A program made the translations under genes and the position numbers. 64,000 bases of DNA from Marinoscillum sp040222955 (GTDB taxonomy: Bacteria; Bacteroidota; Bacteroidia; Cytophagales; Cyclobacteriaceae). Position 1 is the first letter of the stretch. Each line of letters starts with the position of its first letter. This document shows, piece by piece, positions 17,070 through 24,072 of this stretch. The stretch is taken from positions 186,001 through 250,000 of the forward strand of contig NZ_JAVKCA010000007.1 of NCBI RefSeq assembly GCF_040222955.1, written 5' to 3'. Under the pieces are notes generated by a model. That model made no database searches. It saw nothing but the letters and a program-made list of their open reading frames with translations, and had not been told where the DNA came from.

Positions 17070-17756
17070 AGCAACTGGCTTATGAGCCAGTTGGCCCACC
17101 TTTTCCCTGACCCGTTCTACCACTTCTGCACTTCCATCGCAGGTGATGGGATCAGCTACACTCACTACCATCTGAGTACTACTCCATTTGCCCCAGGTAA
17201 AAGTCTTTCCGGTTTGCCTGATGCCTATGGGGAGTATCGGGACATTCGCCTCTTTGGATAAAATAAACGGTCCTTTTTTGAAGGGGGCAATCTGATGCTC
17301 AAAAGTTCGTGTGCCCTCCGGAAACATCAAGACTGACTTGCCCTGATTGATCAATCTAGCTGAGCGTTTCAGGCTTTCCATAGATTTCTTTCGGTTGGAC
17401 CGGTCAATGAATATCATGCCCGTGGCCATCATGTACCACCCAAGAAATGGAATAATTCTCAACTCCTTTTTGGCAACAAAATACAGGTTGGTGGGAATCG
17501 CACGGAACAGAATAGGAATGTCCAGATATGACTGGTGATTGCAAACAAACACGTAAGGTTTGTCTGACTCAATCACTTCCATCCCACCCTTTTCTATTCG
17601 GATGCGAAAGGCCCACAAAATACCCGGAGCCCAGCAGCTTCGAGCCATTGCCACCGGTATGGCCGTGCGAAATGTGAAAAGATATATGATGAGCGACAGG
17701 CTAATCCAAAAAACACTCCAAATCGCACAAAAGAAAACTCTTAAAAATACCAGCAT
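17052..17756 (-). CDS. plsC: 1-acyl-sn-glycerol-3-phosphate acyltransferase PlsC
   Basis: 234 residues. It transfers an acyl group to lysophosphatidic acid in phospholipid synthesis, at the inner face of the membrane. An N-terminal membrane helix (residues 5-27) precedes the catalytic NHQSYLD motif (H74, D79), the glycerophosphate-binding MFPEGTRTF motif near 143 and the hydrophobic block VPILPIGIRQ. It converges on bcp with an 18-base tail-to-tail coding overlap. It is divergent from leuS. Confidence 0.94.
   Translation of the reverse strand: MLVFLRVFFCAIWSVFWISLSLIIYLFTFRTAIPVAMARSCWAPGILWAFRIRIEKGGMEVIESDKPYVFVCNHQSYLDIPILFRAIPTNLYFVAKKELRIIPFLGWYMMATGMIFIDRSNRKKSMESLKRSARLINQGKSVLMFPEGTRTFEHQIAPFKKGPFILSKEANVPILPIGIRQTGKTFTWGKWSSTQMVVSVADPITCDGSAEVVERVREKVGQLAHKPVASLTGG
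17072..17093 (+). terminator. Hairpin just after bcp, inside plsC
   Basis: CAACTGGCT (17072-17080) and AGCCAGTTG (17085-17093) form a 9-bp perfect stem with a four-base loop, beginning 3 bases after the bcp stop. Only a weak T run (CCTTTTCC) follows, so termination is possible rather than certain. Confidence 0.42.
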
Positions 17757-17777
17757 TCAATTCATAAAATTCCTCCC

Positions 17778-17785
17778 CAAAGCTA
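17778..17785 (-). promoter_or_regulatory. -7 element before plsC
   Basis: TAGCTTTG on the minus strand matches TAnnTTTG exactly, 21 bases before the plsC start. No matching TTG lies at the right upstream distance. Confidence 0.38.
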
Positions 17786-17853
17786 AACACTCTCCAATAA
17801 AATGGTATCCACTTAAAAGCTTTGATTTAATACTCGTTTTTCAGGGCATCGTT

Positions 17854-17861
17854 TAACTTTG
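17854..17861 (+). promoter_or_regulatory. -7 element before leuS
   Basis: TAACTTTG matches TAnnTTTG exactly, 25 bases before the leuS start. A TTTG at 17821-17824 is too far upstream (29-base spacer) to be a normal -33 partner. Confidence 0.4.
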
Positions 17862-17886
17862 CGCACTTTATAAAAAGCGAGAATCG

Positions 17887-20661
17887 ATGGCCGAATACAA
17901 ACACCTGGAAGTAGAGAAAAAATGGCAACAATACTGGCAGGAAAACAAGATCTATGAAGTAAGCATAGATCCTTCCAAGCCCAAATATTACATACTGGAC
18001 ATGTTTCCCTACCCTTCAGGTGCCGGACTACACGTGGGTCATCCTCTTGGCTATATCGCTACAGACATTATTTCGCGCTTCAAAAGGCTCAAGGGGCACA
18101 ATGTCCTTCACCCTATGGGGTTTGATGCTTTTGGGCTTCCGGCTGAGCAGTATGCCATTCAAACTGGCCAGCATCCTGCCATTACCACAGAAACGAACAT
18201 TGGCCGCTATAAAGAGCAGCTCACCAATCTGGGCTTTAGCTATGACTGGTCGCGTGAAGTACGTACTTCCGAACCGTCCTACTATAAATGGACACAGTGG
18301 ATATTCAAACAGCTATTTAATAGCTGGTATAACAAAGACTCAGATAAGGCTGAGCACATCGACACCTTGATTGCGTCTTTCACAAAAACTGGAAACCACT
18401 CAATCAATGCTGTGTGTGATGATGACGTGCCTGCCTTCTCATCTGCTGACTGGAATAGCTGGTCAGAAGAAGCACAACAAAGAATGTTGCTCAAGTACCG
18501 ACTGACCTACATCGCAGAGACCACTGTCAACTGGTGTCCAGCTTTGGGTACTGTCCTTTCTAATGATGAAGTAAAAGACGGGTTTTCTGAACGAGGTGGC
18601 CACCCTGTGGTGAAAAAGAGCATGGCGCAGTGGAGCATGCGCATCACCGCATATGCTGACAGGCTCATCACCGGACTGGATAAAATAGACTGGCCGGAAC
18701 CCATCAAAGACATGCAGCGCAACTGGATCGGCAAATCCTATGGTGCTGAAGTGGATTTTGCCATTGAGAATTCTGACAAAAAGATCCGGGTTTTCACCAC
18801 AAGGATCGATACCATCTATGGGGTGAGCTTCATGGTGGTGGCACCCGAAGCTGAAATCGTGCAATACCTGACCACTCCTGAACAAAAACAAGTGGTAGAA
18901 GATTACATTGCTGTGGCCAAAAACCGCTCTGAGCGTGAGCGAATGAGTGATGTAAAAACTGTTTCGGGTGTTTTCACCGGTAGCTATGTCCTTCATCCGT
19001 TCAGCGGCGAAAAAATCCCCGTATGGATTGCCGACTATGTACTGGCCGGATACGGCACCGGAGCAGTGATGGCCGTACCTAGCGGAGATCAGCGGGATTT
19101 TGACTTTGCCAAACACTTTGACTTGCCAATAGTGCAAATCATAGATTCACAAAAAATTACCGATACGGAAGCCGATGCCACCAAAGAGGGCAGGATGATT
19201 AACTCCGGTATTCTGGATGGACTTACTCCACCAGAGGCTATTGATAAGGCCATTGCAGAGGTGGAGCAAAAGGGAATTGGGGTGAGAAAAGTGAACTACC
19301 GCTTACGTGACGCCATCTTTGGTCGCCAGCGCTACTGGGGTGAGCCTATTCCGGTGCACTTCAAAAATGGCATCCCCTATCTGCTGGAAGACAATGAACT
19401 CCCATTGAACCTACCGGAAGTAGACAAATACCTACCCACAGAAGATGGTGCACCACCTTTGGGCCGGGCTGACAACTGGCAATACAAAGACGGTACGCCC
19501 TATGAACTAACCACCATGCCTGGCTGGGCCGGATCGAGCTGGTATTTTTTCCGTTACATGGATCCTGACAATGACCAGGAATTTGCATCTGAAAAAGCAC
19601 TGGACTACTGGCAGCAGGTGGACTTCTACATGGGCGGTAGTGAGCACGCTACCGGGCACCTCCTTTACTCACGCTTCTGGACAAAGTTTCTTTACGACAT
19701 GGGCTTCATCAAGGTGGATGAATATGCCAAAAAGCTGGTGAACCAGGGAATGATTCAGGGTCGGTCAAACTTCGTATACCGGGTAAAGAACGAGAACAAA
19801 TATGTATCCTTTGGATTGAGAAAGGAATTTGACACCTATCCGGTGCATGTGGATGTCAACATTGTAAAAGATGACATCCTGGATATGGAGGCGTTTAAGT
19901 CTTTCAGACCGGATGCCGAAGACGCAGAATTTGTGTTGGAAAATGGAAAATACATTTGCGGATGGGAAGTGGAAAAGATGTCCAAATCCAAGTATAATGT
20001 AGTCAACCCGGACGATCTGGTAGAGAAATACGGTGCGGATACCCTCAGAATGTATGAGATGTTTCTGGGTCCCATCGAGCAGAGTAAGCCCTGGAATACC
20101 AATGGCATTGAAGGGGTTTACAAATTTTTGAGAAAATTCTGGACTCTTTTCCATAACAACCGCGAGGATGAGTTTGTAGTCTCGGATGAGCCTGCCTCTA
20201 AAGAAGAGCTGAAGATACTTCATGGACTGCTGAAGAAAATAGAGGACGACATTGAGCGGCTTTCGCTCAATACCTCAGTGAGTAATTTCATGATTGCTGT
20301 GAACGAGCTGGGAGCTCTTAGCTGCAATAAGCGAGCTATCCTGGAACCTATGGTCATTACCCTGGCTCCTTTTGCTCCACACCTCTCTGAGGAACTTTGG
20401 AGTTTATTGGGACATAATGAGACCATTTTCAATGCTTCCTTCCCCGTTTTTGATCCGACCCATCTGGTGGAAGACAGTTTTGAGTATCCCATTATGGTCA
20501 ACGGGAAAATGCGTGCCAAAATCCAGCTGGGTGCTGACCTGTCCAAAGAAGAGATTGAATCACAGGCCCTGGCTCACCCTAATGTACAGAAATGGACCGA
20601 AGGCAAGCCACCTAAAAAGGTGATTGTGGTGCCTAAAAAGATTGTGAATGTGGTGGTTTAA
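17887..20661 (+). CDS. leuS: Leucyl-tRNA synthetase
   Basis: 924 residues, longer than E. coli LeuRS (860). It charges tRNA-Leu. The class I HIGH-type motif is HVGH (residues 49-52) and KMSKS is at 697-701; the editing domain lies in between (about 235-430, with TGAVMAVPSGDQRDFDFA). Two insertions account for the extra length: one near residues 155-205 ahead of TVNWCPALGTVLSNDEV, and one in front of KMSKS (about 625-690) with alternating strands. These are usual in Bacteroidota. The lipoprotein gene follows after 31 bases. Confidence 0.97.
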   Translation: MAEYKHLEVEKKWQQYWQENKIYEVSIDPSKPKYYILDMFPYPSGAGLHVGHPLGYIATDIISRFKRLKGHNVLHPMGFDAFGLPAEQYAIQTGQHPAITTETNIGRYKEQLTNLGFSYDWSREVRTSEPSYYKWTQWIFKQLFNSWYNKDSDKAEHIDTLIASFTKTGNHSINAVCDDDVPAFSSADWNSWSEEAQQRMLLKYRLTYIAETTVNWCPALGTVLSNDEVKDGFSERGGHPVVKKSMAQWSMRITAYADRLITGLDKIDWPEPIKDMQRNWIGKSYGAEVDFAIENSDKKIRVFTTRIDTIYGVSFMVVAPEAEIVQYLTTPEQKQVVEDYIAVAKNRSERERMSDVKTVSGVFTGSYVLHPFSGEKIPVWIADYVLAGYGTGAVMAVPSGDQRDFDFAKHFDLPIVQIIDSQKITDTEADATKEGRMINSGILDGLTPPEAIDKAIAEVEQKGIGVRKVNYRLRDAIFGRQRYWGEPIPVHFKNGIPYLLEDNELPLNLPEVDKYLPTEDGAPPLGRADNWQYKDGTPYELTTMPGWAGSSWYFFRYMDPDNDQEFASEKALDYWQQVDFYMGGSEHATGHLLYSRFWTKFLYDMGFIKVDEYAKKLVNQGMIQGRSNFVYRVKNENKYVSFGLRKEFDTYPVHVDVNIVKDDILDMEAFKSFRPDAEDAEFVLENGKYICGWEVEKMSKSKYNVVNPDDLVEKYGADTLRMYEMFLGPIEQSKPWNTNGIEGVYKFLRKFWTLFHNNREDEFVVSDEPASKEELKILHGLLKKIEDDIERLSLNTSVSNFMIAVNELGALSCNKRAILEPMVITLAPFAPHLSEELWSLLGHNETIFNASFPVFDPTHLVEDSFEYPIMVNGKMRAKIQLGADLSKEEIESQALAHPNVQKWTEGKPPKKVIVVPKKIVNVVV

Positions 20662-20692
20662 TCCTGGCACTGTTTCTGTAAAAGGACTCTTC

Positions 20693-21136
20693 ATGAACAA
20701 AGTAACCACAGTAGTCATATTGCTGCTCCTGGCGGCCTGTACACGTCCGGAAGAGGCTCCGCAGTTTCGGGGAATCGAAAACATAGCAATTTCCAAGATC
20801 ACTGGCACCAATGCAGTACTGAAGGCCGAGGCTATCTTCTTTAATCCAAATGACGTCAAAATGAAGCTTCGCAAGGTAGACATAGACATATCACTGGAAG
20901 GAAAAAAGATCGGAGTTATCAACCAGGAATTTACGACCAGAGTACCTGCGTTATCAGAGTTCCGGGTGCCATTAAACGCCAGCTTTGACATGACGGAAAT
21001 CGGGCTACTGAATGGAATCATCAGCATTCTGGGAGGAAAGAAAGTAGCTGTCCATTATAAGGGTTTTGTGAAAGTCTCCGTTCACGGTTACCCGGCCACA
21101 GTTCCCATCGATTTTGAAGAAGAAGTAAGAATGTAA
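20693..21136 (+). CDS. LEA-type (LEA_2-like) lipoprotein
   Basis: 147 residues from the ATG at 20693; this start gives a clear lipoprotein signal (NKVTTVVILLLLAAC, lipobox cysteine C16). A longer in-frame start inside the leuS end would bury it. The mature part (IENIAISKITGTNAVLKAEAIFFNPNDVKM) has the beta-sandwich pattern and FFNPND turn of LEA_2/water-stress proteins, probably facing the periplasm. Function in bacteria is unknown. It follows leuS by 31 bases. Confidence 0.82.
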   Translation: MNKVTTVVILLLLAACTRPEEAPQFRGIENIAISKITGTNAVLKAEAIFFNPNDVKMKLRKVDIDISLEGKKIGVINQEFTTRVPALSEFRVPLNASFDMTEIGLLNGIISILGGKKVAVHYKGFVKVSVHGYPATVPIDFEEEVRM

Positions 21137-21199
21137 GAACCCATTTTCGGGGAGGTTAGCACCAATAAATACGGAGACAAAAATCCCTAAAACGTGGTA

Positions 21200-21230
21200 T
21201 TGAACTGGATTTGGCTTTTGTCTAGCTTTA
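21200..21230 (+). promoter_or_regulatory. Candidate promoter of the 38-codon micro-ORF
   Basis: TTG (21200-21202), a 20-base spacer and TAGCTTTA (21223-21230), one base off TAnnTTTG. The predicted transcription start lies about 14 bases before the ATG at 21251. Confidence 0.4.
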
Positions 21231-21250
21231 TGGAATAATTTAGCACAAAA

Positions 21251-21367
21251 ATGAAACGCCTTATCTCCACCGCCCTGATTCTTTTGATTTCCAGTGTGTT
21301 TGTATTACTGGGATTTAAGAAATTCCGTCCTTCGGCACAGAAGCCCTCCTCGAAACTTTTCGTATGA
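21251..21367 (+). CDS. Possible 38-residue membrane micro-protein
   Basis: A short frame opens with ATG at 21251 and stops at 21365-21367. It encodes a basic N-terminus (MKRL), a single hydrophobic helix (about residues 5-22) and a basic, Ser/Lys-rich tail (KKFRPSAQKPSSKLF), the layout of a small single-pass membrane protein or a signal peptide. A promoter-like sequence lies at the proper distance upstream. I recognise no family. It ends 6 bases before the convergent VOC gene. It could also be a remnant of a lost secreted gene. Confidence 0.45.
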   Translation: MKRLISTALILLISSVFVLLGFKKFRPSAQKPSSKLFV

Positions 21368-21373
21368 TCTGAC

Positions 21374-21757
21374 TCAAACCGTCAGTTCGATGATGTTTCC
21401 TTCAGGATCCAGTATGACACTTTCGTAGTAACCATCACCTGTGGTGCGTGGTTCGCTATGAACGGTAATGCCGGCACTTCTGAATCGCTCCGTGTATTCA
21501 TCCACAGCCTCTTTGCTTCCCAAGCTTAGGGCCATATGCGCCCACCCCAATTGAGTCGAAGTACCCTTTTGATAATGATCAGGCTGCTGCATCAGTTCTA
21601 TACGGGTATCTCCATCTGCAAAAGTCAAGAAGTAAGATTTGAAATTCTTTTTGGGGTTGTGATAAAGATTGGAGGCGATCGCTCCAAAGTATTTCACATA
21701 AAATGATTTGATAGCTTCCAGGTCACTAACCCAGATAGCCAGGTGTTCTATTTTCAT
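21374..21757 (-). CDS. VOC (glyoxalase/dioxygenase-fold) protein
   Basis: 127 residues made of two beta-alpha-beta-beta-beta units: KIEHLAIWVSDLEAIKSFYVKYFGA at the start and WAHMALSLGSKEAVDEYTERFRSAG in the middle. Likely metal ligands are His5, a Glu near 54, His at about 73 and the Glu in DPEGNIIEL at the end. This is the lactoylglutathione lyase-like branch of the VOC superfamily; the substrate cannot be told. It starts 2 bases after the stop of the upstream lipoprotein gene and is probably cotranscribed with it. Confidence 0.88.
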   Translation of the reverse strand: MKIEHLAIWVSDLEAIKSFYVKYFGAIASNLYHNPKKNFKSYFLTFADGDTRIELMQQPDHYQKGTSTQLGWAHMALSLGSKEAVDEYTERFRSAGITVHSEPRTTGDGYYESVILDPEGNIIELTV

Positions 21758-21759
21758 CT

Positions 21760-22590
21760 TTAAAATCCAGAATTGGGGTCTTCTTTAATGGCGTCATCCA
21801 ATGGGGGCTCTACTTCCGCTTCTTCCACAACAGGATCTGATTTGGTCTTTTTACCTTTGAACAGCCCTTTAAAAAAGCCACCTGAGGCAACTGAATCAGC
21901 AGGATTGTCGGCCAGAGGCTCAGAAACTTCCTCCTGTATAGGTACCCGCGTATACAGATACTGTCCAAAATGTTTGTTGTAATAAGCCTGCTCCACATTC
22001 AAGGCCTTGTCATTTGGATCATACCTGTAGAGGTATTTGAGCTCCGTTTTAGGCTTGGCAGGTTCCACAATCGCCAATGTAGGGATATCGAGGGTATCTT
22101 CCTCAGAAGAAACGATGGCAGCCGTAGAATCCATCACCACAGCCGCTGAATCAGAAAAATCACTGGCAACAAACTCACCAACATCCTCCACTACCGGAGG
22201 CTCCTCTATAGGCTCAGGTGCCAGGATATTCTCCTTGGGAGCCGTCCTGAGTTCATAGTTTTTAAGCCAATAGGGCTCATATTTCACCATTCCGAATTTT
22301 GTCTTCTTCACCTCATCCGGTATCACCACATAGGGTTCTACATAGGCAAAATAGTCTATGCCTTTACCGACAGACGCCACTACTGCTCCAACGCTATCCA
22401 ATGTGACAGGTTTCTGATCCGCCAGGTATTTCAGTCGCGCATCTTTGTCGATTTTCCAGAGGTAGGAATAATAGGCCATGCGCACAGAATCATCCAGAAT
22501 ATATGTGCTCTGAAAAGCCGGACAAATGATCTTGTCACGACAGGAAGCCAGGCATAAGATGATGATAATAAGAGCGGAAAGTTGCCTCAT
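21760..22590 (-). CDS. Lipoprotein of unknown function
   Basis: 276 residues from the ATG at 22590, chosen because it gives a compact lipoprotein signal (MRQLSALIIIILCLASC, cysteine 17). The first mature segment (RDKIICPAFQSTYILDDSVRMAYYSYLW) looks structured. It is followed by a long acidic, Pro/Glu/Val-rich stretch (about residues 120-180), a short YLYRYDPNDKALNVEQAYYNKHFG block, and another acidic tail with a basic patch (FKGLFKGKKTK). I recognise the gene type from Cytophagales but no function. The low-complexity acidic regions suggest an extended linker in the periplasm or at the surface. Confidence 0.75.
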   Translation of the reverse strand: MRQLSALIIIILCLASCRDKIICPAFQSTYILDDSVRMAYYSYLWKIDKDARLKYLADQKPVTLDSVGAVVASVGKGIDYFAYVEPYVVIPDEVKKTKFGMVKYEPYWLKNYELRTAPKENILAPEPIEEPPVVEDVGEFVASDFSDSAAVVMDSTAAIVSSEEDTLDIPTLAIVEPAKPKTELKYLYRYDPNDKALNVEQAYYNKHFGQYLYTRVPIQEEVSEPLADNPADSVASGGFFKGLFKGKKTKSDPVVEEAEVEPPLDDAIKEDPNSGF

Positions 22591-22679
22591 AAATATGGCG
22601 ATCGGCGAATACAACCCCTAAAATAGGATTATTTTAATTATGGTAAAAGTTTAGAGGGCAGAAAGAAAGTGATTCAATA

Positions 22680-23465
22680 TCACTCATCCAAGATTTCCAA
22701 CGCATATGGAAGAATCATTTCTACCCATGCCGCATACATTTCTCCCGACGGATGGAGGCCATCCTCAGCCACATATTCGGGTTTGGTGGCGGCTTCTCTT
22801 GATATCGGCGTGATATTAAAAAATCTCACTCCGTAAGCATCTGAAAAGCCTCTGGCCATGTTGTTGTAATCATCTATTTCACGAGCGATTTTGGCACGAT
22901 CACTATTAGCGGCAAAGGGCGTGACTCCATAGTCAGGGATGCTCACCACAATCACCCTGCTCTTATCTCCGCCAGCAAAGGCAATGGCCTGCTGTAACAA
23001 CGACTCAAACTCAGTCCGGTAAATGGATATGCTGTATCCGCGATATTGATTATTCACACCAATGAGTAACGACACCCAATCGTACGGTGCCTTTATTTCC
23101 GAGTTATTAATGTCATTCTGAAGCTCCGCTGTGGTCCAGCCAGTCCGGGCAATGATTTCCGGACCATTCATATCCACCCCACCTTCCCGGAGCCGGGTAA
23201 CCAACTGTACCGGCCATCTTTTGGCTGTTTCCACGCTTTCTCCAATGGTGTATGAGTCGCCCAGGGCGAGAAAACTTATGCTTCCATTTATCATAGTGGT
23301 GTCCTCGTTGTTTTCTTCATTTTCAGAACTTTCCTCGTTCTCTGGCTCAGAACTGTCACCCACAGGTGTTTGATCCTCTGTGTTCCCCTTGTTTTCAGGG
23401 CGTGCATCGTCTGCCTCCATACAGGAAAGAGGGAAAATCAAGCAAAGCAAATAAATTAACCTCAT
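22680..23465 (-). CDS. SGNH/GDSL-type esterase lipoprotein
   Basis: 261 residues. A lipoprotein signal (MRLIYLLCLIFPLSC, cysteine 15) is followed by a 40-residue Glu/Asn/Ser-rich linker, then a GDSL hydrolase domain: FLALGDSYTIGE with nucleophile S71, the block III segment LLIGVNNQYRGYS, and DGLHPSGEMYAAW supplying the Asp-His pair. It would hydrolyse esters, such as acyl groups on glycans or lipids, outside the inner membrane. Its start overlaps the stop of the upstream MmcQ/YjbR gene by 4 bases, so they are translationally coupled. Confidence 0.88.
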   Translation of the reverse strand: MRLIYLLCLIFPLSCMEADDARPENKGNTEDQTPVGDSSEPENEESSENEENNEDTTMINGSISFLALGDSYTIGESVETAKRWPVQLVTRLREGGVDMNGPEIIARTGWTTAELQNDINNSEIKAPYDWVSLLIGVNNQYRGYSISIYRTEFESLLQQAIAFAGGDKSRVIVVSIPDYGVTPFAANSDRAKIAREIDDYNNMARGFSDAYGVRFFNITPISREAATKPEYVAEDGLHPSGEMYAAWVEMILPYALEILDE

Positions 23466-23815
23466 AGGTTCTTCAAATCTTCTTTCAATTTCGCCGGTAG
23501 GCCGGAAACTACCAGATCATATGAATCATCCACCCACTCACGAATTTGTTGGTCAGAAAGCATCCCAACCGTCATCACCGTATTCCAGTGCTTCTTGTTC
23601 ATGTGATAACCAGGCAATACATCCTCAAACTCCTCTCTTAACCTAACGGCTTTTTCAGGATCACATTTCAGATTAACACTGACAAAATCTTCCACATTGG
23701 CCAGAGCGAACATTTTGCCCATCACTTTAAACACCAATGTATCGGCATCAAAAGGGAACTCCTCGGTGACTCCAGGCTTGGCAATACAGTGATTTCTCAG
23801 GTCTTCGATGTTCAT
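23462..23815 (-). CDS. MmcQ/YjbR family protein
   Basis: 117 residues. The pattern MNIEDLRNHCIAKPGVTEEFPF ... KMFALANVEDFVSVNLKCDPEKAVRLREEF ... HWNTVMTVG is characteristic of the MmcQ/YjbR (CyaY-like fold) family, often annotated as DNA-binding. The true role is not established. It overlaps the esterase gene by 4 bases (ATGA type). Confidence 0.9.
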   Translation of the reverse strand: MNIEDLRNHCIAKPGVTEEFPFDADTLVFKVMGKMFALANVEDFVSVNLKCDPEKAVRLREEFEDVLPGYHMNKKHWNTVMTVGMLSDQQIREWVDDSYDLVVSGLPAKLKEDLKNL

Positions 23816-23841
23816 GGATTGAAGGATATACGATGTACAGA

Positions 23842-24054
23842 CTATGACCGGATGATGTACCGTACGATGATGACGATCACGCAGATCAAAAACATGATCA
23901 TGGAAATCTTATTTACTCCATGCATCATCTTGATGCTGGTATTGGAAGGCCTCGTAGGATCCTTCTTCCTAAAAAAGTAGGTTAGCACTTCTTTGAAATT
24001 GAAATAGTAACCAACATCCTGTTTTTCCTCGTTCTGCTTTTGTGCTTCTGACAT
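23842..24054 (-). CDS. Small single-pass membrane protein, conserved in Bacteroidota (possibly DUF6728)
   Basis: 70 residues. A charged N-terminus (EAQKQNEEKQDVGYYFNFKE) leads into YFFRKKDPTRPSNTSIKMMHGVNK and then one membrane helix (ISMIMFLICVIVIIVRYII, about 50-68). I believe this matches a small Bacteroidota family named DUF6728, but cannot confirm the name. It begins 18 bases after ispG and is probably cotranscribed with it. The conserved RKKDPxRPSN motif just before the helix suggests a cytoplasmic or membrane-surface contact. Function unknown. Confidence 0.78.
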   Translation of the reverse strand: MSEAQKQNEEKQDVGYYFNFKEVLTYFFRKKDPTRPSNTSIKMMHGVNKISMIMFLICVIVIIVRYIIRS

Positions 24055-24072
24055 GACCTTATATTGAAATCG

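Noticed and set aside
22681..23400. Possible repeat or low-complexity island in the esterase lipoprotein
   Set aside because: The Glu/Asn-rich region is a normal linker between lipid anchor and catalytic domain, with no DNA-level tandem repeat.
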